A stretch of DNA of 64,000 nt, from contig NZ_KQ948428.1 of NCBI RefSeq assembly GCF_001514065.1, positions 375,525 through 439,524 on the forward strand, in the 5' to 3' direction. Of the stretch, positions 16,649 to 25,716 are shown piece after piece. The DNA is from Streptomyces antibioticus. GTDB lineage: Bacteria; Actinomycetota; Actinomycetes; Streptomycetales; Streptomycetaceae. The stretch's first letter is position 1. Each line of letters begins with the position of its first letter. The translations under genes and the position numbers were made by a program. Below the pieces are notes generated by a model, which worked only from the letters and a program-made list of their open reading frames with translations, was not told the DNA's origin and ran no database searches.

Positions 16649-17761
16649 GTGCCTGTCAACCGCTCAACCTTCCTTCGCCGCGGCGCTGCCGTGGCCGCCG
16701 CTCTTCCGCTGCTGGCGCTCGGCGCCTGCGGGTACGGGTCGGACTCCAAGGACGACAACTCCAAGGCGAAGGTCGCCGCCGGCTCCGAGAAGATCGACGG
16801 ACTCGACTCCGTCAAGATCGGCTACTTCGGCAACCTGACCCACGCCACCGCCCTGGTCGCCAACCAGAAGGGCTACTTCCAGAAGGAGCTCGGCGCCACA
16901 GAGGCGAAGTACCAGGTCTTCAACGCCGGCCCGTCCGAGATCGAGGCCCTCAACTCGGGCTCCATCGACATCGGCTGGATCGGCCCCTCCCCGTCGATCA
17001 ACGGCTACACCAAGTCCAAGGGCACCAACCTGCGCATCATCGGCGGTTCGGCGTCCGGCGGTGTGAAGCTCGTCGTCAACCCCAAGAAGATCAAGTCCCT
17101 GAAGGACGTCAAGGGCAAGAAGATCGCCACCCCGCAGCTCGGCAACACGCAGGACGTGGCGTTCCTCAACTGGATCGCGGACCAGGGCTGGAAGGTCGAC
17201 GCCGAGAGCGGCAAGGGCGACGTGTCGGTCATCCGCACCGACAACAAGGTCACCCCGGACGCCTACAAGGCCGGTTCCCTCGACGGCGCCTGGGTGCCGG
17301 AGCCGACCGCGTCGAAGCTCGTCGCCGAGGGCGCGAAGGTGCTGCTCGACGAGTCGGACCTGTGGCCGGACAAGAAGTTCGTGATCACGAACATCATCGT
17401 GTCGCAGAAGTTCCTCAAGGAGCACCCGAAGGCGGTCGAGGCGGTCCTGAAGGCCTCCGTCGAGACCAACAAGTGGATCAACGCCAACCCGGACGAGGCG
17501 AAGGCCGCCGCGAACAAGCAGCTGGAGGCCGACTCCGGCAAGGCGCTGCCCGCGGAGGTCCTGGACCCGGCGTGGAAGTCCATCCAGTTCACCAACGACC
17601 CGCTGGCCTCCACCCTCAACACCGAGGCGGAGCACGCGGTGAAGGCCGGTCTGCTGGAGGACCCGCTGCTGGACGGCATCTATGACCTCACGCTCCTGAA
17701 CAAGGTCCTCAAGGCCGACGGCGAGAGCACGGTCGACGACGCCGGACTCGGCGTCAAGTAA
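16649..17761 (+). CDS. Aliphatic sulfonate/NitT-TauT type ABC substrate-binding lipoprotein
   Basis: The extracellular binding component of an SsuABC/TauABC-like importer, 370 residues. The N-terminus has twin arginines (FLRRGAAVAAALPLLALGAC) and a lipobox LGAC, so it is probably a Tat-exported lipoprotein. The mature part (VKIGYFGNLTHATALVANQKG, SGSIDIGWIGPSPSI) is typical of the SsuA/THI5 fold. A GTG start is chosen because GAGAGGA lies nine bases before it. Its place after the cys genes argues for organic sulfur or sulfate-ester uptake; the exact ligand is unknown. Confidence 0.88.
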   Translation: MPVNRSTFLRRGAAVAAALPLLALGACGYGSDSKDDNSKAKVAAGSEKIDGLDSVKIGYFGNLTHATALVANQKGYFQKELGATEAKYQVFNAGPSEIEALNSGSIDIGWIGPSPSINGYTKSKGTNLRIIGGSASGGVKLVVNPKKIKSLKDVKGKKIATPQLGNTQDVAFLNWIADQGWKVDAESGKGDVSVIRTDNKVTPDAYKAGSLDGAWVPEPTASKLVAEGAKVLLDESDLWPDKKFVITNIIVSQKFLKEHPKAVEAVLKASVETNKWINANPDEAKAAANKQLEADSGKALPAEVLDPAWKSIQFTNDPLASTLNTEAEHAVKAGLLEDPLLDGIYDLTLLNKVLKADGESTVDDAGLGVK

Positions 17762-17796
17762 GCCCTGATCCCGAGAGTTCCCAGGAGGTGACGACC

Positions 17797-18582
17797 ATGG
17801 CCACCGCGATCGCCACGGCCGACCAGGCCGAGTCAGTGGAGTACGCCGCCCGCATCGAGCATGTCTCGAAGTCCTTCGGCGGCCCCGCCGGGCAGCAGCT
17901 CGTCCTCGACGACATCACGCTCGATGTCGCGCCGGGTGAGTTCGTCACCCTCCTGGGGGCCTCGGGCTGTGGCAAGTCCACACTGCTCAACCTGGTGGCG
18001 GGTCTCGACGACCCGAGCGCAGGCAGCATCAAGACCGACGGGCGTCCGGCTCTGATGTTCCAGGAGCACGCCCTGTTCCCGTGGCTGACCGCGGGCAAGA
18101 ACATCGAACTCGCCCTGAAACTGGGGGGAGTTCCGAAGAACGACCGGCGCACCCGCGCCGAGGAACTGCTCGAACTGGTCCGGCTCCAGGGCTCGTACGG
18201 CAAGCGGGTGCACGAGCTGTCCGGCGGTATGCGCCAGCGGGTGGCGCTCGCCCGGGCGCTGGCCCAGGAGAGCCGGCTCCTCCTCATGGACGAGCCGTTC
18301 GCGGCGCTGGACGCGATCACGCGGGACGTGCTGCACGACGAACTGACCCGGATCTGGGAGGAGACGGGGCTGTCCGTCCTGTTCGTCACGCACAACGTGC
18401 GCGAGGCGGTGCGGCTCGCGCAGCGGGTCGTCCTGCTGTCGTCGCGGCCGGGCCGCATCGCCCGCGAGTGGACGGTGGACATCCCGCAGCCGCGCCGCAT
18501 CGAGGACGCCCCCGTGGCCGAACTGTCCCTTGAGATCACCGAACAACTGCGTGGGGAGATCCGCCGTCATGGCCAGCAGTGA
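17797..18582 (+). CDS. ABC transporter ATP-binding protein (SsuB/TauB type)
   Basis: The ATPase of the sulfur-linked importer, 261 residues. Walker A is GASGCGKST, the Q-loop MFQEHALFPWLT, the signature LSGGMRQR, Walker [13 protein letters not shown], and the H-switch FVTHNVREA. A perfect AGGAGG lies nine bases before the ATG at 17797; the GTG at 17788 directly abuts it and is unlikely to be used. The gene overlaps the permease gene by 14 bases. Confidence 0.94.
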   Translation: MATAIATADQAESVEYAARIEHVSKSFGGPAGQQLVLDDITLDVAPGEFVTLLGASGCGKSTLLNLVAGLDDPSAGSIKTDGRPALMFQEHALFPWLTAGKNIELALKLGGVPKNDRRTRAEELLELVRLQGSYGKRVHELSGGMRQRVALARALAQESRLLLMDEPFAALDAITRDVLHDELTRIWEETGLSVLFVTHNVREAVRLAQRVVLLSSRPGRIAREWTVDIPQPRRIEDAPVAELSLEITEQLRGEIRRHGQQ

Positions 18583-19471
18583 CACGAAGACGGCCCTGAC
18601 GGACGAGCCACGGGACCGGTCCGCCGGTCTGGAGGCCGGTCTGGACGCCCTGGAGACCTCGGCCACCTCACGGACGCCGTTCTCCGTGACCGCCCGCACC
18701 AAGATCCTGCCGCCGCTCGTGGCGACGGCCGTGGTGCTGGTGATCTGGCAGGGGCTGATCACCTTCAACATCGTCACCGACCCGACCAAGCTGCCCTCCC
18801 CCGCCGACGTGGCGACCGAGTTCAAGGACGCCTGGCTGGAGGGCAAGCTCCTCGGCTACATCTGGACCAGCGTCGAGCGCGGTCTGCTCGGCTTCCTGCT
18901 GGCCCTCGCGATCGGCACGCCGCTCGGACTGGTGGTGGCCCGGGTGAAGTTCGTCCGCGCGGCCATCGGGCCCGTCCTGTCGGGTCTCCAGTCGCTGCCG
19001 TCGGTGGCGTGGGTGCCGCCGGCCGTGCTGTGGCTGGGGCTGAACAACTCGATGATGTACGCGGTGATCCTGCTCGGCGCGGTCCCCTCCATCGCCAACG
19101 GACTCGTCTCCGGCATCGACCAGGTGCCGCCGCTGTTCCTGCGGGCGGGCCGCACGATGGGCGCGACCGGCTGGAAGGGCGCCTGGCACATCGTGCTGCC
19201 GGCCGCGCTGCCCGGCTATCTCGCCGGTCTGAAGCAGGGCTGGGCGTTCTCCTGGCGCTCGCTGATGGCAGCGGAGATCATCGCCTCCTCACCCGACCTG
19301 GGCATCGGTCTCGGCGCGCTCCTGGAGAACGGCCGCAACGCCAGCTCCATGCCGATGATCTTCGAGGCGATCTTCCTGATCCTGTTCGTCGGCATCGCCG
19401 TCGACCTGCTGATCTTCAGCCCGCTGGAGCGGCGGGTGCTGCGCAGCCGCGGCCTGCTGGTGAAGGGGTAA
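18569..19471 (+). CDS. ABC transporter permease (SsuC/TauC type)
   Basis: The membrane subunit of the importer, 300 residues. A hydrophilic N-terminal tail of about 60 residues precedes six likely transmembrane helices. The coupling-loop EAA-type segment is around RAGRTMGATGWKGAWHIVLP, and LPSVAWVPPAVLWLGLNN is characteristic of the nitrate/sulfonate/taurine permease family. The ATG lies inside the end of the ATPase gene, indicating translational coupling. Confidence 0.93.
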   Translation: MASSDTKTALTDEPRDRSAGLEAGLDALETSATSRTPFSVTARTKILPPLVATAVVLVIWQGLITFNIVTDPTKLPSPADVATEFKDAWLEGKLLGYIWTSVERGLLGFLLALAIGTPLGLVVARVKFVRAAIGPVLSGLQSLPSVAWVPPAVLWLGLNNSMMYAVILLGAVPSIANGLVSGIDQVPPLFLRAGRTMGATGWKGAWHIVLPAALPGYLAGLKQGWAFSWRSLMAAEIIASSPDLGIGLGALLENGRNASSMPMIFEAIFLILFVGIAVDLLIFSPLERRVLRSRGLLVKG

Positions 19472-19476
19472 GTCCG

Positions 19477-20217
19477 TTGTTCAGGAAGCCCGTTCTGCTC
19501 GTCATCGCCCACGGCAGCCGCGATCCGCGGCACGCCGCGACGGTGCACGCCCTCGTCCGCCGGGTGCGCGCGCTGCGCCCGGACGTACGGGTGGAGACGG
19601 GCTTCCTGGACTTCAACATCCCGTCCGTACAAGGGGTGTTGGAATCCCTGGCGGCGGAGGGCGTACGCGACGTCGTCGCCCTTCCCCTCCTGCTGACCCG
19701 CGCGTTCCACGCGAAGGCGGACATCCCGGCGGTGCTGCGGGACGCGCCGCCGCAGCTGCGGATCCGGCAGGCCGAGGTGCTCGGCCCGTCACCGCTGCTG
19801 CTGTCCGCGCTCGAACGGCGGCTGTACGAGGCGGGGTTGACGCCCGCCGACAAGTCCTCGACCGGGGTCGTGCTGGCCTCGGCGGGGTCCACGGACCCGG
19901 AGGCGATCGCAGTGATCGCAGACATCGCGCGGGAGTGGCGGCACACCGGTTGGTGCGCCGTGCGACCTGCGTTCGCCTCCGCGGCGTTTCCTCGGACCGA
20001 GGACGCGGTACGGGAGCTGAGGGAGCTGGGCTGCTCCCGGGTGGCCGTCGCGCCGTATGTCCTCGCGCCCGGGTTTCTGCCGGACCGGATCGCGCGGGGG
20101 GCGGTGGAGGCGGATGTGCTGGGGGATGTGCTCGGGGCTTCTGCTGAGGTGGCGCGGGTTTTGCTGGAGCGGTATGACGAGGCTCGGGTGCCTTCGCTGG
20201 TCGTCGTAGGCGCGTAG
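19477..20217 (+). CDS. Sirohydrochlorin chelatase (CbiX/SirB-like)
   Basis: It likely inserts iron into sirohydrochlorin to make siroheme, the cofactor of SirA at the head of the operon. The 246 residues form two related halves. The metal-binding His is in VIAHGSRDPRH, a second is in LLLTRAFHAKADIP, and the C-terminal half has VAPYVLAPGFLPDRIARGA. Translation is predicted from TTG at 19477, with AAGGGG nine bases upstream. Cobalt chelation for cobalamin is the alternative, but the operon context favours iron. Confidence 0.88.
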   Translation: MFRKPVLLVIAHGSRDPRHAATVHALVRRVRALRPDVRVETGFLDFNIPSVQGVLESLAAEGVRDVVALPLLLTRAFHAKADIPAVLRDAPPQLRIRQAEVLGPSPLLLSALERRLYEAGLTPADKSSTGVVLASAGSTDPEAIAVIADIAREWRHTGWCAVRPAFASAAFPRTEDAVRELRELGCSRVAVAPYVLAPGFLPDRIARGAVEADVLGDVLGASAEVARVLLERYDEARVPSLVVVGA

Positions 20218-20220
20218 TTG

Positions 20221-20263
20221 GCTGCGGGGCCGTGGGGGCTGGTCGCGCAGTTCCCCGCGCCCT
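20221..20263 (-). repeat. Dispersed 43-bp intergenic repeat, copy C
   Basis: Read on the minus strand it begins AGGGCGCGGGGAACTGCGCG and matches copy B almost base for base. It fills the gap between the converging chelatase and ArsR genes, three bases after one stop and eight before the other, so it may serve as a bidirectional terminator. Confidence 0.75.
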
Positions 20264-20271
20264 TCAGGTAT

Positions 20272-21255
20272 CTAGCGGCACAGGGCGTTTGCCAGTGCCG
20301 TGCGTGCATACCGTACGACCCTTCCGTTCCTTGTCCTGCTGAGCAGTCCCGCGTCGTACAGCACCGCCAGATGCTGACTCACCGCGCCCGGCGTGACATT
20401 CAGGCGGTGGGCCAACTCGGTTGTTGAGGCGGGGTCCGTCAGGAGGAGCAGGAGGCGGGCTCTCGGGCGACCCAGCAGGCGGACCAGGGCGTCGTCGGTG
20501 ACCGGCGGCGGTTCCGCGGAGAGCGTGGCGCTGCCGCGGGCCGGATAGATGATCGTGGGCGGCCGGGTGGGGTCGATCAGCGGCTGGGCGCCGCGGGCGA
20601 ACAGGGACGGCAGCAGCACCAGACCGCGGCCGGCGATGCTCATGTCGGTCCACGGCGCCTGGAGCATGAAGTCATCGGTGGAGAGCCGGAGTTGCCCGTC
20701 CACCCAGCTGAGCCGCCGGTCCAGCCCCGCGAACAGCGCGCCGGCGCCCTGCTCGGCGAGCACCCGGGCCTGGTGGGCGAGGTCGGCCTCCATGATGCTC
20801 TGCACGCGCGGCCACCAGTCGGCGGCCAGACAGTCGTGCCAGTACGCGTCGAGGGCCGCCACGATCCGGTCGAGGAACCGGGCCGGCTCGGCGAGGCCTC
20901 GGGCGACGACCGGCGGCAGCGCGCTCTCGGTGCGGTAGGCGGCCCGGAAGTCGGCGTCGAGAACGTCCGGCGGGGTGGCGCGGAGCCGGCCGAGCTCGTC
21001 GGCGAAGACGGGGCGGGCCCGTTCGGGGCGGGGGGTCAGACAGTCCGGCACCCACAGCCAGGGCGTGGTGAGGGCGATGAGCAGCTCGTGGTCGAGGGCG
21101 TCCAGGCGGGGGCGGATGCGGCGCAGCCACGGCCGGTGGTGGGGGTAGCGGGCGGGGTCGTGCAGACAGCGCAGCGAGAACACCGTCTCCTGGAGCGGGG
21201 AGTACGCGAAGGAGGTGGTGGCGAGGTCGTCGACGGCGAAGCGGAACTCGATCAT
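20272..21255 (-). CDS. ArsR family regulator with DUF5937-type N-terminus
   Basis: A 327-residue regulator. Residues 1-235 are a helical domain (FAYSPLQETVFSLRCLHDPAR) seen in actinobacterial DUF5937 proteins. Residues 255-325 are a winged helix of ArsR type: RARLLLLLTDPASTTELAHR, the recognition helix VTPGAVSQHLAVLYDAGL, and the wing RNGRVVRY. No Cys metal sensor set is visible, so metal sensing is unlikely. It is divergent from an MFS exporter 56 bases away, its probable target. An imperfect palindrome overlaps its start. Confidence 0.88.
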   Translation of the reverse strand: MIEFRFAVDDLATTSFAYSPLQETVFSLRCLHDPARYPHHRPWLRRIRPRLDALDHELLIALTTPWLWVPDCLTPRPERARPVFADELGRLRATPPDVLDADFRAAYRTESALPPVVARGLAEPARFLDRIVAALDAYWHDCLAADWWPRVQSIMEADLAHQARVLAEQGAGALFAGLDRRLSWVDGQLRLSTDDFMLQAPWTDMSIAGRGLVLLPSLFARGAQPLIDPTRPPTIIYPARGSATLSAEPPPVTDDALVRLLGRPRARLLLLLTDPASTTELAHRLNVTPGAVSQHLAVLYDAGLLSRTRNGRVVRYARTALANALCR

Positions 21256-21272
21256 TGAGTGTCACGCTAAAT
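21254..21272. promoter_or_regulatory. Candidate ArsR operator
   Basis: The 19-base element ATTGAGTGTCACGCTAAAT matches its own reverse complement at 7 of 9 arm positions. It overlaps the start codon of the ArsR-type gene and lies 40 bases before the MFS start, as expected for an autoregulated divergent promoter. Confidence 0.4.
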
Positions 21273-21311
21273 CATTGTCGGCGCGGTGCCGGCGCCGGGT
21301 GTGATGTCCGC

Positions 21312-22604
21312 ATGACCACGACACCCGTCACCACCCCGGCCGCGGACCCCGCCGCCGCCCCCGAGCCACGCCCGTCTCGGCTCCCCACCGACCCCGCTCT
21401 GCGCCGCGCCGCCCTGCTGACCGCCGCCAACTCCCTCGGCAACGGCCTCTACTTCCCGCTCGGTGTCCTGTACTTCACCCGCATCGTCGGCCTGGACGCG
21501 ACCTCGGTCGGCCTCGGCATGACGGGCGCGGGGCTGGTCGGCGTCGCGGCCGGGGTGCCGGCCGGGCGGGCCGCGGACCGGTGGGGCGCCCGGCGGGTGG
21601 GGGCGTGGCTGTGGGCCGGGACGGGCGTGGCGACGGCCGCGTACGTGTTCGTGCACTCGTACGCCGGTTTCCTCGTCGCGGTGGTCTGCGCCACCGGGCT
21701 CCAGATGGCGAGCCGCGGGGTGCAGGGCGCGATCTACGCCGATGTGCTGCCGGCCGCGACCCGGGTGGAGGCGCGGGCGTATCTGCGGATGGTCACCAAC
21801 GTCTTCATGGGCGTGGGCGGCGCGTTCGGCGCGATCGCCCTCCAACTCGACACGAGGGGCGCGTATGTGACGGTCATTCTGGTCAACGCAGTGTCGTTCG
21901 CGGGTCCCGCGCTGCTGCTGCCCCGGCTGCCGCTGGCCCCGCACGCCCTGGACCGCAAGGCCCCCGAGGCCGGCGCCCCGGCGGCCGACCGCTGGCGAGC
22001 GGTGCGCGACCTGCCGTTCCTCGCGGTGACGGTGCTGAACGCGATCCTCGTGGTGCAGTACACGCTGTCGGAGGTCGGGCTGCCGCTGTGGATCGTGGAG
22101 CGGACCGAGGCACCGCGCTGGACGGCGGCCCTGCTGATGATCCTCAACTGTGTGCTGGTGGCGCTGCTTCAGGTGCGGGTGGCCCGCAGCGCCTCCCAAG
22201 TCCCCACCGCCGTGCGGGCGATGCGCTGGTCGGGGCTGCTTCTCACCGTGGCGTGTGCGGCGTACGCGATGTCGGCGGGCCTGTCCCCGGTGTGGGCGGT
22301 GCTGGCGCTGACGGTCGGCGCGGTCGTGCAGGTCTTCGCCGAGGTGCTGTCGGCGGCGGGCGGCTGGACCCTCGGCTACGAGCTGGCCGACGCCCGCGTC
22401 CACGGTGTCTATCAGGGCGTGTTCGGCGCGGGCATGTCGGCGGGCATGATGGCGGGCCCCGCCCTGGTCACGGTGACCGCGATCCAGCACGGCAGGGCGG
22501 GCTGGGCGATCCTCGGCGTCCTGTTCGCCCTCGCGGGCCTCGCGGTGAGCCCGGCGGTGAAGTGGGCGCTGCGCGACGGGCAGTGGCGGGGCGACCAGGT
22601 CTAG
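21312..22604 (+). CDS. MFS transporter
   Basis: A 430-residue major facilitator with twelve likely helices. The loop 2-3 motif is PAGRAADRWGARRVG (the G-x-x-x-D-R-x-G-R/K-R motif A). TAANSLGNGLYFPLGVLYFTR begins helix 1. The ATG at 21312 is taken as start; upstream in-frame codons fall in the promoter. The substrate is unknown. The divergent ArsR gene suggests inducible efflux. The TAG stop lies inside a perfect hairpin shared with the convergent gene. Confidence 0.9.
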   Translation: MTTTPVTTPAADPAAAPEPRPSRLPTDPALRRAALLTAANSLGNGLYFPLGVLYFTRIVGLDATSVGLGMTGAGLVGVAAGVPAGRAADRWGARRVGAWLWAGTGVATAAYVFVHSYAGFLVAVVCATGLQMASRGVQGAIYADVLPAATRVEARAYLRMVTNVFMGVGGAFGAIALQLDTRGAYVTVILVNAVSFAGPALLLPRLPLAPHALDRKAPEAGAPAADRWRAVRDLPFLAVTVLNAILVVQYTLSEVGLPLWIVERTEAPRWTAALLMILNCVLVALLQVRVARSASQVPTAVRAMRWSGLLLTVACAAYAMSAGLSPVWAVLALTVGAVVQVFAEVLSAAGGWTLGYELADARVHGVYQGVFGAGMSAGMMAGPALVTVTAIQHGRAGWAILGVLFALAGLAVSPAVKWALRDGQWRGDQV

Positions 22605-22629
22605 GGCCTGTCCGCCGGACAGGCCCTAG
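22601..22629. terminator. Perfect bidirectional terminator containing both stop codons
   Basis: Arms 22601-22613 (CTAGGGCCTGTCC) and 22617-22629 are exact complements around the triloop GCC. The TAG of the MFS gene (22602-22604) and the minus-strand TAG of the convergent oxidoreductase gene (22626-22628) are both within the stem. Confidence 0.85.
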
Positions 22630-23243
22630 ACGAAGCTCAGGCCGCCGGTGCGGGTGCGCTTGAGCTCGAAGAAGTCCGGGTCGGTCGCCAGCACCCGGAA
22701 GCTGTCGAAGAGTTCCGCCGCCCGGGCGCCTCGCGGGATCGCCCGCAGCACCGGCCCGAACCACACCGTGCCGTCGACGTGCACCGTGGGCGTGCCCACA
22801 TAGCCGCCGGAGTCGGGCTCGGCGCCCGCCTCGTGGCTGCGGCGGACGGCCTCGTCGTACGCGGTGTCGTGCGCCGCGGCGGCGAGGTCCGCCGCGAGCC
22901 CGAGCTCGGCGAGGGACTCGGAGACGACGGCGTCGAAGTCGTCCTGCTTCCGTTCGTGGATACGGGTGCCGAAGGCGGTGTAGAGGTCACGGAGCACCTT
23001 CTCCCCGTGGCGTTCCGCGGCGGCCACGGCGACCCGCACCGGACCGATCGACTTGTCCACCAACTCGCGGTACCAGTCAGGGAGTTCGTTGCCGACATTG
23101 TGCAGGTACAGGCTCATCGCGTGGAAGCGGAGGTCGAGGGGGCGCTCCCGCTCGACCTCCAGCAGCCAGCGGGAGGTGATCCAGGCGAAGGGGCAGGCGG
23201 GGTCGAACCAGAAGTCGACGCGGGTGGGTTCCGTGGTGGTCAT
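22626..23243 (-). CDS. Mycothiol-dependent nitroreductase Rv2466c-like DsbA-fold protein
   Basis: A 205-residue thioredoxin-fold protein very close in pattern to M. tuberculosis Rv2466c: [56 protein letters not shown], and the terminal [11 protein letters not shown]. The active-site motif is C17-P-F-A20 rather than CPWC, so only the nucleophilic Cys remains. A monothiol mechanism with mycothiol is therefore likely. The start at 23243 gives the family N-terminus. The cis-Pro before the mycothiol site is in VGTPT. A good palindrome lies just upstream. Confidence 0.88.
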   Translation of the reverse strand: MTTTEPTRVDFWFDPACPFAWITSRWLLEVERERPLDLRFHAMSLYLHNVGNELPDWYRELVDKSIGPVRVAVAAAERHGEKVLRDLYTAFGTRIHERKQDDFDAVVSESLAELGLAADLAAAAHDTAYDEAVRRSHEAGAEPDSGGYVGTPTVHVDGTVWFGPVLRAIPRGARAAELFDSFRVLATDPDFFELKRTRTGGLSFV

Positions 23244-23263
23244 GGCATCGACGGTAATGACCC

Positions 23264-23287
23264 ATTGGCCCAGTGTCCTGGTCCAAT
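23264..23287. promoter_or_regulatory. 24-bp imperfect palindrome upstream of the nitroreductase-like gene
   Basis: ATTGGCCCAG (23264-23273) and CTGGTCCAAT (23278-23287) match in 9 of 10 positions as reverse complements around TGTC. It lies 20 bases before the start at 23243. It resembles a MarR/TetR-type operator, but no such regulator gene is adjacent. Confidence 0.45.
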
Positions 23288-24306
23288 CAAGCACCGCTTG
23301 AGTGGTCCACTTCCTCACGCGCCAGCCGTAGCAGCTCCCCCACCGGCATCGACCCCGGCGCCCGGTGCTCGCGCGCGAAGGCGTTGGCGAGCCGCTGGAG
23401 CAGGTCGTTGAGCGGCGTCGGGGCGCCGTGCAGGCGGCCCAGCAGCGCGATCTCGCCGTTGAGGTAGTCGGCCTCGATGGTGCCGGTGCCGCGGTTCAGG
23501 GACTGCCAGGAGGAACCGCCGCGCGGGACGCCGTCGAGCGGCTCGAAGCTGATCTTGTCGCCGCGGGCGGCCCGCTGCTCCTCGGCGCCCACGTACGCGA
23601 TGCCGGCGGCGTCGAGCACGGCCGCGCCCTCGGCCCGTACGCGCGCGACCAGGCCCTCCGCCTCCGGACCGGCCACCGGGCCGCTCACCGCCTCCACCGC
23701 GTTGACGAGGTTGGCGAGCAGCTTGGCGTACTGCCAGCGGGCCACGTCCGGCACGACCGGCGCCTCGAAGTGGGACTTCTCCAGGTCGGCGGCGATCAGG
23801 CGGGCGGTGTCGTCGGTGCCGTGCGGGTGGCGGCCGAGGTGGAGGATGCCGGTCAGCGGGGCGCTGGCGGCGCTGACCACGCCGGGCTCGACGAGCGTGC
23901 AGGGCAGCCAGACGCAGACGCCGTACACCCTGCGGAACGTCCGCAGGGCCAGCCGCTGGCTCTCCACGCCGTTCTGCGCACAGACCAGCGGCAGCCGCTC
24001 GGCGGCCGTCCCCCCGCCGGCAACCGGGGCCGGGCCCCAGGCCCGCAGGGCGGCCTCGCTGTCCTGGGTCTTCACGGCGAGCACGAGCACGTCGTCGGCG
24101 CGCAGCTCACCGAGTTCGGCCGGCCCTTCGACGGCGGGCAGCCGGTGGGTGAACTCCCCGTCAGGGAACCGGAGTCGCAGCCCGTGCTCACGCAACGCCG
24201 CCTGGTGCGCGCCCCGCGCCACGAGCACGACCTCGTACCCCGAGCCCGCGAGCCGCCCGCCGACGACGCCTCCGACCGCTCCTGCCCCGATGATGATGTA
24301 GCGCAT
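23287..24306 (-). CDS. 2-dehydropantoate 2-reductase family protein
   Basis: A 339-residue NADP-dependent reductase of the ketopantoate reductase fold. The Rossmann motif [15 protein letters not shown] starts at residue 4. [13 protein letters not shown] and CAQNGVES are the usual cofactor and substrate loops, and [19 protein letters not shown] contains the catalytic Lys and Asn region. It could serve pantothenate synthesis as PanE or act on another 2-keto acid; Streptomyces carry several such paralogues. It is 43 bases upstream of the nitroreductase-like gene on the same strand. Confidence 0.85.
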   Translation of the reverse strand: MRYIIIGAGAVGGVVGGRLAGSGYEVVLVARGAHQAALREHGLRLRFPDGEFTHRLPAVEGPAELGELRADDVLVLAVKTQDSEAALRAWGPAPVAGGGTAAERLPLVCAQNGVESQRLALRTFRRVYGVCVWLPCTLVEPGVVSAASAPLTGILHLGRHPHGTDDTARLIAADLEKSHFEAPVVPDVARWQYAKLLANLVNAVEAVSGPVAGPEAEGLVARVRAEGAAVLDAAGIAYVGAEEQRAARGDKISFEPLDGVPRGGSSWQSLNRGTGTIEADYLNGEIALLGRLHGAPTPLNDLLQRLANAFAREHRAPGSMPVGELLRLAREEVDHSSGA

Positions 24307-24362
24307 GCTGCGAGCCTCGCACAGTTGACTCTGCCCCTGGGTAAAGGATCAGAGTCCGCGGC

Positions 24363-25199
24363 ATGGACGACTATCTGAGCCAGACGGTCTTCAGCGACCC
24401 GGGCCACCTCGACGTCGACGCACTCCCGGCGGACCCCGGCCAACTGGCCTCGCTGGTGCGTGGGTTGATCATCCACCGGCTGGAGGGACCGCGCTTCGGC
24501 CACGACATCCCCCGCGACCGGCTGCACGAGGACGCCGAGTCGCGGTACGTCACCGAGATCCTGCGCATCCTGCGCGAGCGCGGGGACGCGCCGCTCACCG
24601 AGGAGCGGGCGCCGCACGAGCGGTTCGTGGGCACGTGCCGGGACTTCTCGCTGCTGCTGTGCTCGCTGCTGCGGGCCACGGGGACGCCGTCCCGTGTCCG
24701 TGGCGGCTTCGCGACCTACTTCGTCGAGGGTTTCCTGGAGGACCACTGGGTCACCGAGTACCGGCTGCCGGACGGGAGTTGGCGGCTGGTCGACCCACAG
24801 GTGCTGCACCCGTCGTACGGGGTGCCGTTCGATCCGTTGGACGTGCCGCGGGACCGGTTCCTGGTGGCGGCGGAGGTCTGGCGGGGCTGCCGGGAGGGGC
24901 GGATCGATCCCGCGCGGTGCGGTTTCCACGCGGTCGACCGGCTCAGGGGGCTGTGGCTGGTCCGCGCGCGGCTCCTCCAGGACCTGGCCTCGCTCGGCGG
25001 GGTGGAACCGCTGCCCTGGGACGGCTGGGGACCCCGCCAGGTCCAGGACGACGCGGATCTCACCGCCGAGGACCTCGCGCTCACGGACGCGGCGGCACGC
25101 GACGGGGGACCGGTGTCCGTGCCGGGCACGATCACCTCGTACACGACCTACACCGGCATCCGCCACGTCACTCTGCGGCGGTCATCTCCACCAGCTTGA
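24363..25199 (+). CDS. Transglutaminase-like (cysteine protease fold) protein
   Basis: A cytosolic 278-residue protein with the complete catalytic triad of the transglutaminase core: Cys in FVGTCRDFSLLLCSLLRA, His in LEDHWVTEYRL, and Asp in WRLVDPQV. Such bacterial proteins may be peptidases or cross-linking enzymes; the substrate is unknown. It is divergent from the ketopantoate reductase-like gene 56 bases away. Its last 32 bases overlap the end of the convergent DUF1697 gene. Confidence 0.85.
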   Translation: MDDYLSQTVFSDPGHLDVDALPADPGQLASLVRGLIIHRLEGPRFGHDIPRDRLHEDAESRYVTEILRILRERGDAPLTEERAPHERFVGTCRDFSLLLCSLLRATGTPSRVRGGFATYFVEGFLEDHWVTEYRLPDGSWRLVDPQVLHPSYGVPFDPLDVPRDRFLVAAEVWRGCREGRIDPARCGFHAVDRLRGLWLVRARLLQDLASLGGVEPLPWDGWGPRQVQDDADLTAEDLALTDAAARDGGPVSVPGTITSYTTYTGIRHVTLRRSSPPA

Positions 25200-25716
25200 G
25201 CACGGTGTTCCAGTTGCGGCTCGTGGCGATCAGGCCCTTGTTCACGCGGGGCTTGGCCAGCTGCTCGGCGAGTCTGGAGCGGCCCAGACCGTCCGGGACG
25301 TACAGGTACAGGGCGCGGTCGCCGAGGCGGAACTCCTCGGGCAGGAAGGCCTGTTGGTCGATGGCGGCGAAGCGGTCCGCGTCGACCGGGGCGGAGAAGT
25401 ACGTGACGTGCAGCTGCTTGGCCTCCAGTTCGGCGGCCGGGAAGGGGCAGTCGTCGGCGATCGCGGCGAGGTAGGCGTGGTCGCGGACGATGACGTCGAC
25501 GGAGAAGCCGAAGGTCTTCTCGATCGCGGCGGTGATCTCGGCCGCGAGGGACTCCTCGTCGCCGTGGTCGGCGGTGAAGACCGCCTGGCCGCTCTGGAGG
25601 TAGGTGCGTACCCCTGAGTGTCCGAGGCCCTCCATCAGGGTGCGCAGTTCGGCCATCGGGACCTTCTTGGCACCGCCCACATTGATCCCGCGCAACAGCG
25701 CCGCGTACGTCGTCAT
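25168..25716 (-). CDS. DUF1697 domain-containing protein
   Basis: A 182-residue protein recognised by the N-terminal YAALLRGINVGGAKKVPMAEL, followed by GHSGVRTYLQSGQAVF, the DUF1697 signature. The family is widespread and of unknown function. A C-terminal RNWNTVLKLVEM helix is also conserved. It ends inside the convergent transglutaminase-like gene. Confidence 0.9.
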   Translation of the reverse strand: MTTYAALLRGINVGGAKKVPMAELRTLMEGLGHSGVRTYLQSGQAVFTADHGDEESLAAEITAAIEKTFGFSVDVIVRDHAYLAAIADDCPFPAAELEAKQLHVTYFSAPVDADRFAAIDQQAFLPEEFRLGDRALYLYVPDGLGRSRLAEQLAKPRVNKGLIATSRNWNTVLKLVEMTAAE

